A stretch of DNA of 25,000 bases from Neocallimastix lanati (nom. inval.) (GCA_016946835.1 JACVTC010000023.1:892501-917500); one strand, 5' to 3'; positions 1 to 11,070 are shown, counted from the stretch's first letter. Made by a program: numbers and translations. The notes: generated by a model not told the origin, from the sequence alone.

Positions 1-1904
1 TTGAGACTGAAAGCACCCATGTAATAGTTACGACGAGTTTTCTTTGGACTAACAGCAAAACTAACACTAATAGAACGGTTACCCTTATCTGATTTTCCAC
101 TAATTGAGGGTTCATAATAAGTTGAGAATCTTGGGATTGAATGGTTGCCGTAAGATATTGGAGAACCACAGAAATTCTTTTCAGAAGTATCAGGTGATTT
201 ATAAAATTCTCTTGAATTACATTTATTTAAATTATTTGGAGAATGAGATTTACCATTTGGGATACGGAATTCAATGGATTTCGAGGTAGTTGATGGTTGA
301 ATATTTCCATTACTGTGAGTTCTTGATAAGGATCTTGACTTTATAGAATTTTGATGATTTTCATTACTTTGAGTATGAGAACTTGATGAAGATTCCATAA
401 TATTTGAATTACTATCTGTTTTAACAGAAAGAATTTTATTATTATTCAAATTTGTAAAGGTACTTGAGTTGGATTTATCAAGACTTAAATCGCTTGAAGA
501 ACTTTCAAGCTCTTTCGACTGGGTATTAGAAATACTACTATTGCTTGTCACAATAGTCATATTACTATCAGCAGCATTAATTTGAGTATTATTAAGGAAT
601 TGAGAATTTATTAATGTATCATCCGAATTAAAAGTCATTTCAAAGTTACTTGAGGAAGAACTATTAATGTTTTGAGAAAGATTTGGCATATGCTGCGTAG
701 AAGATGATTTATTTATTGAATAAAGCTTTTCATCATTAAGTTGATTAGTACTAACATCAATGGATGCAATTTTATTATAATTAGAATGAACAGAAATATT
801 TCTATGTCTGGGTATCATTTCGTGTCCTTTAGTATAATAGGATATAGAAGGTGTAAAAGTATTTATCTTTGCAGGATTTGTCTTCATGTATTTACCATTT
901 GATTTACAATGATTTTTACTAAAACATTTACTAGCTTTTCTTTTACCATCATCATTAAAGTATTTATTAATATTAATATTATTACTTTTAATAATTTCAT
1001 TTTGATTCGTTTTTGACTTTGACTTAGTAGGACGATCATATACTTTTCCTATTTTCTTTTCAATATTTTCTTGTTCATATTTTATGTCATTTGCTTTATT
1101 TTGTTGATTTTGTAGATGTTGAACCTTACGAAGCTTCATTATTATTTTATCTAAGGCTAATTTTCTATCAGAATGGCTTTTTATTGTTGATACATCATCC
1201 TTTTCTTTAGTAGAATAACTACCTTGACTTGTAGTATCTGTTGTACACAACTGAGTTTGGGAAATCTGTGAAGGTGAATTTCCTATTGAAAAAGTGGATG
1301 AAACATTAGAAATATTTGAAATATTTGGAAGACTAGTATGTTTTGAGCTAGAGAGGGTATTACTATTAAGAGTAGAAATTGGTGTTGTACTAGTAACAGA
1401 AATATATGTTTTAGCATTTTTTCTAGCATGAGCTAAAGATTTTAAATAATTCTTGAAACATTCATGACTTTTAGTACTTTTATAAACAACCATTGAATTC
1501 ACATAATAAGTATTTGATTTAGAGTCTTTGCTTTTATTGGAGGAGGTCTTTTGATTTGGGGTAGCAGTTTTCTTTTCAGTAAATGGGTCTGGAGTAACAT
1601 ATGATACTTCTTCAATTGAATTAGTATTACTTAATATTTTATTGGAAGGATTTTGACATGAAATAATTTCCATTTTTTCATCTTGAGATATACCACTGTA
1701 TGAATTACTATTAATAGAATTTACTATTGAACTCTGTGAATTTTGCTTCCAGGATATAGTATGATCAGATGGATAAGATACTATATATTTAATGCCTATT
1801 TCCTTTTTATTATTCACCCTTTTGCTACGTGGAGCAAATATCTTTGTAAATAAATTCTTTTTTCTTTCAATTATAATTTTATTATTAACATCATTACTGT
1901 ACAT
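1..1904 (-). CDS. Large Ser/Asn/Thr-rich hypothetical protein (5' part, 3' end off the window)
   Basis: Reading leftwards from an ATG at 1904-1902, the minus strand is open for 634 codons to the window edge with no stop and no intron. The product is rich in Ser, Asn, Thr and Lys and looks mostly disordered. More ordered parts are a basic stretch at about residues 147-167 (starts CFKNYLKSLAHARKNAK), a Lys/Gln/Glu-rich segment at about 240-290 that could form a short coiled coil, and a less repetitive Pro/Gly/Arg-containing stretch from about 540 to the edge (includes SVSFAVSPKKTRRNYY). No signal peptide or membrane segment is visible. The ATG follows an A-rich leader (AAATTAAAAA), favourable for a start in an AT-rich fungus. 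Codons are AT-biased but include CTT, CGT, GGC and CCC, unlike the flanking DNA. I do not recognise the family. The coding call is strong because a 1.9-kb open frame is very unlikely by chance at this AT content. Confidence 0.85.
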   Translation of the reverse strand, partial: MYSNDVNNKIIIERKKNLFTKIFAPRSKRVNNKKEIGIKYIVSYPSDHTISWKQNSQSSIVNSINSNSYSGISQDEKMEIISCQNPSNKILSNTNSIEEVSYVTPDPFTEKKTATPNQKTSSNKSKDSKSNTYYVNSMVVYKSTKSHECFKNYLKSLAHARKNAKTYISVTSTTPISTLNSNTLSSSKHTSLPNISNISNVSSTFSIGNSPSQISQTQLCTTDTTSQGSYSTKEKDDVSTIKSHSDRKLALDKIIMKLRKVQHLQNQQNKANDIKYEQENIEKKIGKVYDRPTKSKSKTNQNEIIKSNNININKYFNDDGKRKASKCFSKNHCKSNGKYMKTNPAKINTFTPSISYYTKGHEMIPRHRNISVHSNYNKIASIDVSTNQLNDEKLYSINKSSSTQHMPNLSQNINSSSSSNFEMTFNSDDTLINSQFLNNTQINAADSNMTIVTSNSSISNTQSKELESSSSDLSLDKSNSSTFTNLNNNKILSVKTDSNSNIMESSSSSHTQSNENHQNSIKSRSLSRTHSNGNIQPSTTSKSIEFRIPNGKSHSPNNLNKCNSREFYKSPDTSEKNFCGSPISYGNHSIPRFSTYYEPSISGKSDKGNRSISVSFAVSPKKTRRNYYMGAFSL

Positions 1905-2622
1905 TTTTTAATTTACTCTCTATAGAATTAAATAAAGGAAAAATTAAACCTAAAATAGTACTTTTTCATAAAATAGTTTTTATAGAAATTGTTTTTTTTT
2001 TTTTTTTTTTTTGAAATTATAGTATTATTACTTTTATTAAAATTTTATATATAAAATATGTTCTTATAAAATATTTTATTTTTGATATTTTATTTTATTG
2101 TCCTCTTTTTTAATATAGTTTTTATGACACTTTCTATTGATTTATGATTATTTTTTTATTATTATTATATTATCAAAGATTAATAATTCTTCGAAAGTTC
2201 TTCTTCATATAATTTGATTATTAAATATTTTTATATTTTATTTTTTTAGTTCTGGTTTTATATTCAAACTTTCATATATCTTTATATTTTATACATATAT
2301 ATATATTATGAATTTTATATATTATTATTTTTTTTTTATATTTATACTTTTATATATTAAGTTATTGTTAGAGTAAGTCACTTTATAATGTGATATATTA
2401 TATTTTAAACAGTATTATTCTTTTTCAATAGAAACTATGCTTCAAAAGCAACACATTTATTATATTTTATTTTTTTTAAATTTAAAAGAAAAAAATATAT
2501 TCATATTTCATAAATTATTATTTTATTTTATTAAACTTTTTTTAAAGTTCTGTTTTATTTTATTTTCTCTCTCTTGGGAAAAATTTTTTTATTTTCTTTT
2601 TTTAATAAACTTTTTATTTTAA

Positions 2623-2626
<4 letters not shown>
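1905..2626. other. AT-rich intergenic DNA upstream of the Ser/Asn-rich gene
   Basis: Promoter-side intergenic sequence of the minus-strand gene ending at 1904. It is nearly all A and T, with a T run of about 22 at 1990-2011 and many TA-rich stretches. No coding frame with protein-like composition is visible on either strand. A core promoter must lie here, but TATA-like strings are so frequent that none can be singled out. Confidence 0.6.
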
Positions 2627-2665
<39 letters not shown>

Positions 2666-2923
2666 AGAAAAAAAATGCTACTTAAATATTTTTTTTTTTT
2701 GTAATATAATATATCTCTCTAAAAATTTTAAATTTTAAACTTTATTAAAGTTTAAAATTTTAGAGAGATATATATTTATATATATGTATTAACTCTATTT
2801 AAATATTAAGTTTTTATTTAAAGAAAAAGTTAAATTTAAATAAATAAAATGATATTTTAATTGGATAATTCATTAATTATGAATAATTTATATATTATTT
2901 TATTTATAAATTTAAATTTGTTA

Positions 2924-2978
<55 letters not shown>
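2627..2978. repeat. Fold-back structure: T38 tract, inner hairpin and A49 tract
   Basis: An uninterrupted T run (2627-2664, 38 bases) is followed about 265 bases later by an uninterrupted A run (2930-2978, 49 bases). The two can pair as an outer stem. An imperfect inverted repeat (2711-2775) sits between them. No coding sequence is enclosed. It could be chance juxtaposition of homopolymers in a tract-rich genome or a miniature inverted-repeat element; no target-site duplication was identified. Confidence 0.5.
2711..2775. repeat. Imperfect inverted repeat (hairpin), arms about 27-34 nt
   Basis: The left arm (2711-2744) begins ATATCTCTCTAAAA and the right arm (2746-2775) ends TTTTAGAGAGATATATAT, so each is the reverse complement of the other around a very short loop. 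The left arm carries about eight extra bases (a second AATTTTAA), making it imperfect. The CTCTCT/AGAGAG core makes pairing specific rather than just A-T richness. Confidence 0.7.
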
Positions 2979-2980
<2 letters not shown>

Positions 2981-4073
2981 ATTATATATATTATAAAATA
3001 TATATTATGAAATAGTAATTATTTACGAAAAGAAAAAAAAAATAGAAAATAAAAAACCTTAAAACATAAAACTTTAAATAATAATTAAACTTTATATATA
3101 TTAAAAATAAATTATCTATATAACTTTAAATTAAAATACTTTTAAATTTATGTAATAAAATAATCTCAAATTGAATTTAATGAATAGTGTAATAATTATT
3201 AAATTTAAAACACATTTTCTAATGTATAAAATTTAACAAATATAAAAATATTCATGAATTATTTATATATTTCATTTTAAATTTAGTTTAATAAAAAAAC
3301 ATAATTTTCATTTAAATTTTAAATGACTTTCATTAAACATATAATTATTAATACTATTACCATTTATTAAAAAAAATATTTAGTAAATAATTATATATAA
3401 ATTTATATTTATAATATCTAATATAAATCGTTTTAATTTTCTATATCTATTTTTTAAAAATTATGGAATTTAAAATTAATTATTATTTAATTATTATTTA
3501 ATATATATATATATTAAATATTCAAAAAATAAAAAAAAAAAAAAAAAAAAATATTCAAAAAAAAAAAAAGGAAAATAAAATAAATTAATTACACCATTGT
3601 ACACTATTATTTAATGTCAATTTTTTTTTAACCTAAATTTTCTTTTTTTACAATTGGTTTGAATAATATGAATGTATATTACAACTATTTTTTCATAATT
3701 ATAATATTAGTAAAAATATTTAAGTTAATTATATATTTATAACTATTTTTTTTTCTTTGATTTTTATTTTTCATTTAACCAAATTAATTATCCAATATCA
3801 TATCACTTTATACCCATATTTAATTTAAGCATCTTTATTTTCATTTTTATGTAAAAAAAAAAATAAATAAATAAAAAAAAACATTTCCGTTTTTAATATT
3901 AGTTAATTATAAATTTTATACAATTAAATTATTAAAACATTCATAAAAATAGAAACGAATAAACATAATTTTTTAATGAAATTATCATTATTTTTTATTC
4001 CTCTTCATTAAAATAATATTATTATATTTAGTATAATTAAAATATAATTAAAACTTATCTTTTCATCCAAATC

Positions 4074-4124
<51 letters not shown>

Positions 4125-4365
4125 TATCCAAATTGAAGTACTTAAGACATAAAGAATAAAGAAGCTCTCATATTAAATATAATTTAGTGACTAATAATTG
4201 TGAATCTGATCATATATTAATAAAAATAATTATTTAATTATTAGCAGATGTTGCATTTCTATTTAAATATTTCAATTTCATTAATAAAATTTACTATTAT
4301 TAATAGTAAGATATTATCATTTTTTATAATATTTTTATATTTCATGTTTAAATGAAATGATTTAA

Positions 4366-4476
4366 TTCAATAATTTTTAACAAGAAAAATAAAAAAATGC
4401 ATCATTAATAATAAAATTCAATAATTTTTTACAAGAAAAATAAAATATGTATTATTAATAATAAAATTCAATAATT
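4366..4476. repeat. Tandem repeat, about 50-bp unit, about 2.2 copies
   Basis: The string TTCAATAATT recurs at 4366, 4417 and 4467. The first two copies share TTCAATAATTTTT then ACAAGAAAAATAAAA and end in ATTAATAATAAAA. The third is only the start of a copy. Copies differ by a few substitutions. Confidence 0.75.
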
Positions 4477-4512
4477 GTTTTAGTAGTTTTATTAAATTTA
4501 TTATTTTTTAAA

Positions 4513-4608
4513 ATATATATATATTATGAATGTAAAAGCAAAAAAAAATATATATATATATATATATTATGAATGTAAAAGCAAAAAAAAAAAAATATAT
4601 ATATATAT
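4513..4608. repeat. Tandem duplication, 43-bp unit, with (TA)n expansion
   Basis: ATTATGAATGTAAAAGCAAA occurs at 4523 and again at 4566, each copy preceded by a TA dinucleotide tract of different length and followed by an A run. Confidence 0.75.
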
Positions 4609-4613
4609 ATATA

Positions 4614-4644
<31 letters not shown>

Positions 4645-4822
4645 AGATTTAAAGTACTATAAAAATATCATGTTAATAATAAGTATATTCATCTCAAAAC
4701 TTTTTAGTAAAATTTTTTAATTTTAAATTTGAAAATATGATAATTATGATAATTTAAATTTTTAAATTTATTATTATCATCTGAAAAAAAATAAATATAT
4801 ATATATATATATATTACACTAC

Positions 4823-4870
<48 letters not shown>

Positions 4871-5284
4871 CAAAAAAGTGAAAAAATAAATATTTTAACT
4901 GGTTTATTATATATTTTAATTTACATGAATTTAATCTATTATTAATAATATATTATTAATATATATACATAAAAAAATAAAAAAAAAAAAAAAAATAAAA
5001 AATGAATATAGCAAACTTTTTATTTTATTATTAATAAATTATTTTAAAATTTTGAAACTATTATTTGAATATTATAATATAAAATATTATAAAATACATA
5101 TAATTATCAATAAATATTTTATATTAAAAATTATATATTTATAAATATTAATAATTACATATTAAAAGTTTCAATCCTTTTTTTTCCTTATTATATTTTA
5201 ATATATTTTTTAAAATTTGTAAAACCTAAATTTTTTACCAAGATATATATATAAAAAAATAAAAAATAAAAAATAATGAAAAAA

Positions 5285-5325
<41 letters not shown>

Positions 5326-5737
5326 ATACTTTTTATTATAAGCATTATTCTTTATTCTAATCCTATTTTATTTCTATTTAAAATTAAATCTATTTTTAAA
5401 TAATATTCAAACTTAAATTATAATTAAAATATTAAAAATATTAATTCGTACAATTATATAATAATTAATATTTTACTAATAATATGTAAATTTTCAAAGT
5501 AAAAAGATTCATCTATCTATATATATATATAAAGTTAAGAATATTAATATAGGAAAAAAATCATAGGTGTCTATTAATATCGTATCATTTAATTATTTTT
5601 TATTTGACTATAATATATATAATTAAAATAAAAATTATTTTATTTTTAATAATGAAATTAAATTATTATATAATAAATATGAATTACAAATCTAAATAAA
5701 TTTAAAATATTACAATATTACAATGTCTAAACATTTT

Positions 5738-5837
5738 CTATTATTATCTTTCTAAAGGATTAATCTATCTGTAATACATAATATTTTATATTATTATCTT
5801 TTTAAAGGATTAATCTATCTTTCATGTATAATATTTT
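5738..5837. repeat. Tandem duplication, 50-bp unit
   Basis: TTATTATCTTTCTAAAGGAT at 5741 recurs at 5791 with one change (TTTAAAGGAT). Both copies continue TAATCTATCT and end with a TAATATTTTA string. Divergence of a few bases suggests an older event than the 0.71-kb triplication further right. Confidence 0.75.
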
Positions 5838-6030
5838 AAAAATCTTTGACAGTATATAAAGTTTTAGAGAACATTTCATAGAAATATTTTTATAATAAAT
5901 AATAAATAATAAAAATACACCTTATTTATATATTAATTATGATAAATGAAATAATTATAAAAAAATTTTCAATATTTAAAAATCTTATTTTTTTTTTTAT
6001 AGGTTTCTAATATAATTTCATCATTAATAA

Positions 6031-6106
6031 TTTAATGAAATATTATTATTAGCAAAAGAAGTTAATGATTTAATGAAATAATATTATTAGTAAAAGAAGT
6101 TAAATA
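6031..6106. repeat. Tandem duplication, 38-bp unit
   Basis: TTTAATGAAAT at 6031 recurs at 6069. Both copies continue to ATTATTAG(C/T)AAAAGAAGTTAA with small differences. Confidence 0.7.
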
Positions 6107-6365
6107 TTTAATAAAATAAAACATACCTTCCACAAAGCATGAATTAACACATCAAAAAATATTTCTTTTCATTTTTACTATAATTTATTAAATTTTAATT
6201 ACTATAATCAAAATTAAAAACGTAAAAATATTAAATATTCTTAGAATTAGATATTAAATTTATTAAATTTTGCCTTTATATACATAATTTTAATATATCT
6301 AATTCTAATATTGATAATTTAATATTGTATATTAGAAATAATATATATATGATTATATATACATT

Positions 6366-6475
6366 TATTAATTAATTTTTTATTTATATTTATTTTTTTA
6401 TTTATATTTATTTTTTTATTTATATTTATTTTTTTATTTATATTTATTTATTTATTTAGTTATTTAGTTATCTAT

Positions 6476-6522
<47 letters not shown>

Positions 6523-6524
6523 TT
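6366..6524. repeat. 18-bp minisatellite grading into a (TTTA)n microsatellite
   Basis: The first part repeats TATTTATATTTATTTTTT about four times with an 18-bp period. It then passes into TTTA tetranucleotides with a few TTAG variants, and the last 50 or so bases are pure TTTA. It marks the left edge of the complex repeat region. Confidence 0.8.
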
Positions 6525-6869
6525 ATGAGATAATTTACATAAATTTAAAATATTTTATATGATGATGACTATAATAATATTATTATTCCACTTATTTTAA
6601 TTTTAAAAATAGATTCATTATATTAATACTTAATCAAATAAATAACTTATCTTTAATTAGTATATTTTTCTAATAATAACTATAATTATTTTGACAATGA
6701 AAAGGAAAGAAAAAGGAAAAAAAAAAATTAGGTTAAAAAAAATATTTGGATTAAATAACTCTATTTAGTATCTTTTTTTTTTTATTATTATTTTAGTTTT
6801 TCCGTCTTTTTAATAAAGGGTTTATGGATACACTATATAAACTTTTAAAATTATTATTTTTATATATAT

Positions 6870-7026
6870 ATACATTTATTTATTTGTTTGTTTGTTTGTT
6901 TGTTTTTTTTGTTTTTTTGTTTGTTTATTTATTTGTTTGTTTGTTTGTTTGTTTGTTTATTTATTTGTTTATTTATTTATTTATTTATTTGTTTGTTTGT
7001 TTATTTATTTATTTATTTATTTATTA
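6870..7026. repeat. (TTTG/TTTA)n microsatellite
   Basis: A run of TTTG and TTTA tetranucleotides with one T-rich interruption near 6903-6917. It occupies the place of the (TTTA)n stretch in the repeat unit. Open frames through it (Leu/Phe/Cys/Tyr/Ile only) are by-products of the microsatellite. Confidence 0.85.
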
Positions 7027-7500
7027 TATCCAGTTTTACTAACAAATTATTTTCAAAAAATTTGAAGATTAATTAGATGCCAAAAATTCTACATGCCATA
7101 TTAAAAAAAAACTTTTACTTTTTTTTTTTTTTTAATAATATTATATTTATAAATAACAAAATTATGTTTTATTTTAATAAATTATAGAAGTCTTAAATTT
7201 AAAATAATTAAAAAAAATCAATCAATATAATTGAAAAATTTAATAGTAATAACAATAATAATAAATCTTTTGACAAATGAATATTCATTAATATATAGTA
7301 TAAGAAATTGCAATAATAATTTCATTTATGTAAAATTGAAATATTTATTATAAAAACTCAAGGTATAAATTATTTTTTCAAATCCATATAAAAACTTTAA
7401 TAGTTGTGAAATATTTGAAAGTATTTATATAATTAATCAATGTGAGATTTATTTATCGTAATTAGATAATAATATTTTAATTTATTTTATTAATAAATTA

Positions 7501-7644
7501 AGATCAATTATATTCCAAAAATTCTACATACCATATTATTAAAAAAATTCTATTCTTTTTTTCAATTTTACTAATGAATTATTTTCAAAAAATTTAAAGA
7601 TCAATTATATTCCAAAAATTCTACATACCATATTATTAAAAAAA
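7501..7644. repeat. Local duplication of a repeat-unit module, 97-bp period
   Basis: AGATCAATTATATTCCAAAA at 7501 recurs at 7598; both copies continue ATTCTACATACCATATTATT plus an A run. The DNA between resembles the array module TTTTACTAA(T/C)GAATTATTTT, so part of the unit was duplicated within itself. Confidence 0.7.
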
Positions 7645-7787
7645 AAATCTATTTTTTTTTTTTTAATTAAAAATATATTATATTTCTAAATAACAAAATT
7701 ATGTTTTATTTTAATAAATTATAAAAGTCTTTAATTTAAATTGATTGAAAAAATCAATCAATATAATCGAAAAATTCAAATAAAATT

Positions 7788-7800
<13 letters not shown>

Positions 7801-7825
<25 letters not shown>

Positions 7826-7870
7826 GATAATGATAATGATAATGATAATGATAATGATAATGATAATGAT
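7801..7870. repeat. (TGATAA)n hexanucleotide microsatellite, about 11 copies
   Basis: Perfect TGATAA repeats, flanked by ATAATAATAA on the left and a degenerate TGATATTGATAATAA on the right. They lie at the position where other array copies have (ATA)n. Confidence 0.9.
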
Positions 7871-8712
7871 ATTGATAATAATAAAACTTTTGACAAACGA
7901 ATTTTCATTTATATATTGGATATAAAATTGCATTTTTAGTTTTGATTGTAAAATTGTAATAAATATTATATAAACTCAAGGTATAAATTATTTTTTCAAA
8001 TCCATAAATATTTATATAAGTATTGATATAATTAATCAATGTAAATTTTATTTATTTTAATTGGATAATATTATTTAATTTAATTTTAATTTATTAAGTT
8101 ATTTTAATTTTTAAAAATAGATTTATAATAGTACTAATTAAATCAAATGAATAAAATATTTTTTAATTAGTATATCTTTCTAATAATAAAAACTATAATT
8201 TATATTGACAATGAAAAGGAAAGAAAAGGAAAAAAAAAAATTAGGTTAAAAAAAAATTTGGATTAAATAATTCTATTTAGTATTTTTTTTTTCTTTATAT
8301 TATTATTTTTACTTTAGTATTTCCCTTTTTTTTAATAAAATGTTTATGGATGAAATATTTGAAAGTATTGAAATAATTAAGCAATGTAAGCTTTATTTAT
8401 TGTAATTGGATAATATTTTATTTTAATTTATTTTATTAATAAATTCATGAATACTTTATCATTTTAATTTTAAAAATAGATTTATTATATTAATACTTAA
8501 TTAAATCCAATGAATAAAATATTTATAACTATTATATCTTTCTAATTATAAAAACTATAATTTACATTGACAATACTGAGAATAATGAAGAAAGAAAAGG
8601 AAAAAGAAAAAATTAGGTTAAAAAAATATTTGGATTAAATAATTCTATTTAGTATTTTTTTTTTTTTTTTTATTTTTATATAAAAATTTTCCATCTTTTT
8701 AATTAAGAATTT

Positions 8713-8727
8713 ATGGATGCACTAAAT
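8713..8727. repeat. Left target-site duplication of the retroelement
   Basis: ATGGATGCACTAAAT, identical to 9091-9105 on the other side of the insertion. The uninterrupted paralogous site at 10141 reads ATGGATGCACTAAAT followed by AAATTTTAAAAATTA, exactly what follows the right copy here. Confidence 0.9.
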
Positions 8728-9090
8728 TTTTTATAGACTGAAGACTTTGGTCTTCCCCATATAGTAATATGGGTGTATGATTAACTGTCATACCAGTACG
8801 GCGTCGGCGCTCTCAACTCCCCATAAGCAAAGAAACTCCATATAGAAGCACCCTACGCGATCCTCGAGGGAAAGCAGAGCCAACTATAGGTGGCGTCCTT
8901 GCCATCCCAGAGGAGCTGGACACTGTAAATCCTCTCAGACAAGGCTTACACAATGGGATTCTTATAGTGTTAGAAATATAGAAAACATAGAAAACATACC
9001 TACCTGAGTATCGTTTAACCCCTAACCTTTCACGCAAAACCCAGAGGGAAAAATCGTGAAGATTTGATACTTGTAGGAGTCGATCCAGAG
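8728..9090 (-). mobile_element. SINE-like or 5'-truncated LINE-type non-LTR retroelement, copy 1
   Basis: A 363-bp insertion of near-balanced base composition in DNA that is otherwise almost all A and T. On the minus strand it ends in a short A tail (T run at 8728-8732), just after two hairpins (stems 8740-8745/8750-8755 and 8756-8762/8767-8773). It is bounded by a perfect 15-bp target-site duplication (8713-8727 and 9091-9105), the mark of target-primed reverse transcription. Its 5' end, on the minus strand, contains GGATCGACTCC (9086-9076), close to the RNA polymerase III B box GGTTCGANNCC, with no room for an A box upstream. That suggests a tRNA-derived SINE cut at its 5' end. A minus-strand open frame through it resembles no known reverse transcriptase or endonuclease. 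A 3' fragment of a LINE remains possible. Confidence 0.85.
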
Positions 9091-9105
9091 ATGGATGCAC
9101 TAAAT
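9091..9105. repeat. Right target-site duplication of the retroelement
   Basis: ATGGATGCACTAAAT, matching 8713-8727 at all 15 positions. Confidence 0.9.
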
Positions 9106-9129
9106 AAATTTTAAAAATTATTATATATA

Positions 9130-9345
<216 letters not shown>

Positions 9346-10313
9346 TATAAGATAATTTATATGAATTTAAAATTATTTTGTATGATGATGACAATAATAA
9401 TAATATTATTTTATATTTTACAGACTTGTGTATATTAAACTACCCAAAAAAAAAAAAAAAAAAAAAAAAAAAAGATTCCATTAATTTCTATATGATTTTA
9501 TTTTATATTCAGTTTTACGAAGGATTTTCAAAAGATTTATTAGATTCCAAAATTCTACATAACATATTTTAAAAAAAAAAATCAATCAATATAATCGAAA
9601 AAATCCAAATAAAGAAAAAATAAAAAAGAATCATAAAGTTTTTGACAAGTTAACATTCATTAATATATAGTATATGAAATTGCAATATTAAATTCATTTA
9701 TGTAAAATTGAAATAATTATTATAAAAACTCAAGGTATAAATTATCACAACCATATAAATACTTTAATAGTTGCGAAATATTTTAATTAAAGTATTGATA
9801 AAGTTAATCAATGTGAGCTTTATTTAGTGTAATTGGATGTAATTGGTTAATATTATTTTATTTTAATTTATTTTATTAATAAATTTATTAATACTTCATC
9901 ATTTTAATTTTAAAAATAGTAATACTTAATTAAATCCAATGAATAAAATATCCTTAATTAGTATATCTTTCTAATAATAATAACTATAATTATATTAACA
10001 ATTATATTAACAATAAAGAAGAACGGAAAAAGAAAAAATTAGGTTGAAAAAATACTTGGATTAAATAATTCTATTTAGTATTTTTTTTTTTTTTTTTTTT
10101 TTATATATATAAAATTTTCCATCTTTTTAATTAAGAATTTATGGATGCACTAAATAAATTTTAAAAATTATTATATAATATATATATTTATTTATTTATT
10201 TATTTTTTATTATTTATTTATTATTTATTTATTTATTTATTTATTTATAAGATAATTTGAATGAATTTAAAATTAGATGATGACAATAATATTTTTTTTT
10301 ATTTAAAAGACTT

Positions 10314-11020
10314 CGTGTATATTAAACTACAAAAAAAAAAAAAAAAAAAAAAAAAAAGATTCCATTAATTTCTACATGATTTTTATTTTATATTCAGTTT
10401 TACTAACGAATTATTTTCAAAAACTTTATTAGATTCCAAGATTCTACATATCATAAAATATAAAAATATATTTAATAATATTTATAAATAATAAAATAGG
10501 TTTTTATTTTAATAAATTATAAAAAGTCTTAAAAATTAAATTGAATGAAAAAATCAATCAAGATAATCAAAAAAATCCAAATTAAAAATAATAATAATAA
10601 TAATAATAATAAAAATTCAAGGTATAAATTATTTTTTCATATTTATATAAATACTTTAACAGGTAGGAAAAATTTGGAAGTATTGATGAAGTTAATCTAT
10701 AGCTTTATTTATTTAATTGAATAATATTATTTTATTTTATTTTATCTTATTAATAAAATTATTAATAGTTTATCATTTAAATTTTAAAAATTGATTTATT
10801 ATATTAATACTTAATTAAATTCAATGAATAAAATATCTTTAATTAGTATGTTTTTCTAATAATAAAAACTATAATTTATATTGACAATAATAAGAATAAT
10901 GAAGAAAGAAAAAGGAAAAAGAAAAAATTAGGTTAAAAAAATATTTGGATAAAATAATTCTATTTAGTATTTTTTTTTTATTTTAGTTTTTCCATATTTT
11001 TAATAAAGTGTTAATGGTCA
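10314..11020. repeat. Tandem unit 1 of 3, 707 bp
   Basis: Runs from CGTGTATATTAAACTAC to the string TTAATGGTCA. It is a shortened array unit lacking the (TTTA)n block. Its A run (10331-10357) is 27 long. Outside homopolymers it reads identically to unit 2 by eye. No protein-like frame. Confidence 0.9.
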
Positions 11021-11036
11021 CGTGTATATTAAACTA

Positions 11037-11070
<34 letters not shown>

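Larger units (their letters stand above)
2979..6365. other. AT desert with homopolymers and short tandem duplications
   Basis: About 3.4 kb with no protein-like frame on either strand. It holds long A runs (4080-4121, 4829-4869, about 5279-5301), (TA)n tracts, (TTA)n near 4617-4641, and the short tandem duplications listed separately. No RNA gene was recognised. Confidence 0.7.

Noticed and set aside
104-289. Plus-strand 61-codon frame
   Set aside because: It lies antisense within the continuous 634-codon minus-strand gene and has no protein-like features.
2930-2978. Poly-A tail of a retroposed gene copy
   Set aside because: No target-site duplication or transcript-like sequence lies upstream, and similar A or T runs occur throughout the window.
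6824-7076. Leu/Phe-rich membrane-like small proteins
   Set aside because: Two overlapping frames arise from the (TTTG/TTTA) microsatellite; the residues are only what these repeats can encode.
8813-9100. 95-codon minus-strand frame through retroelement copy 1
   Set aside because: It begins inside the target-site duplication, so its ATG is host repeat DNA. It matches no reverse transcriptase or endonuclease motif, and the second element copy has a deletion and a 9-bp duplication that would alter it.
9378-9572. 64-codon frame with a Lys run
   Set aside because: It is produced by a microsatellite and an A run inside the array unit; not preserved in the paralogous units.
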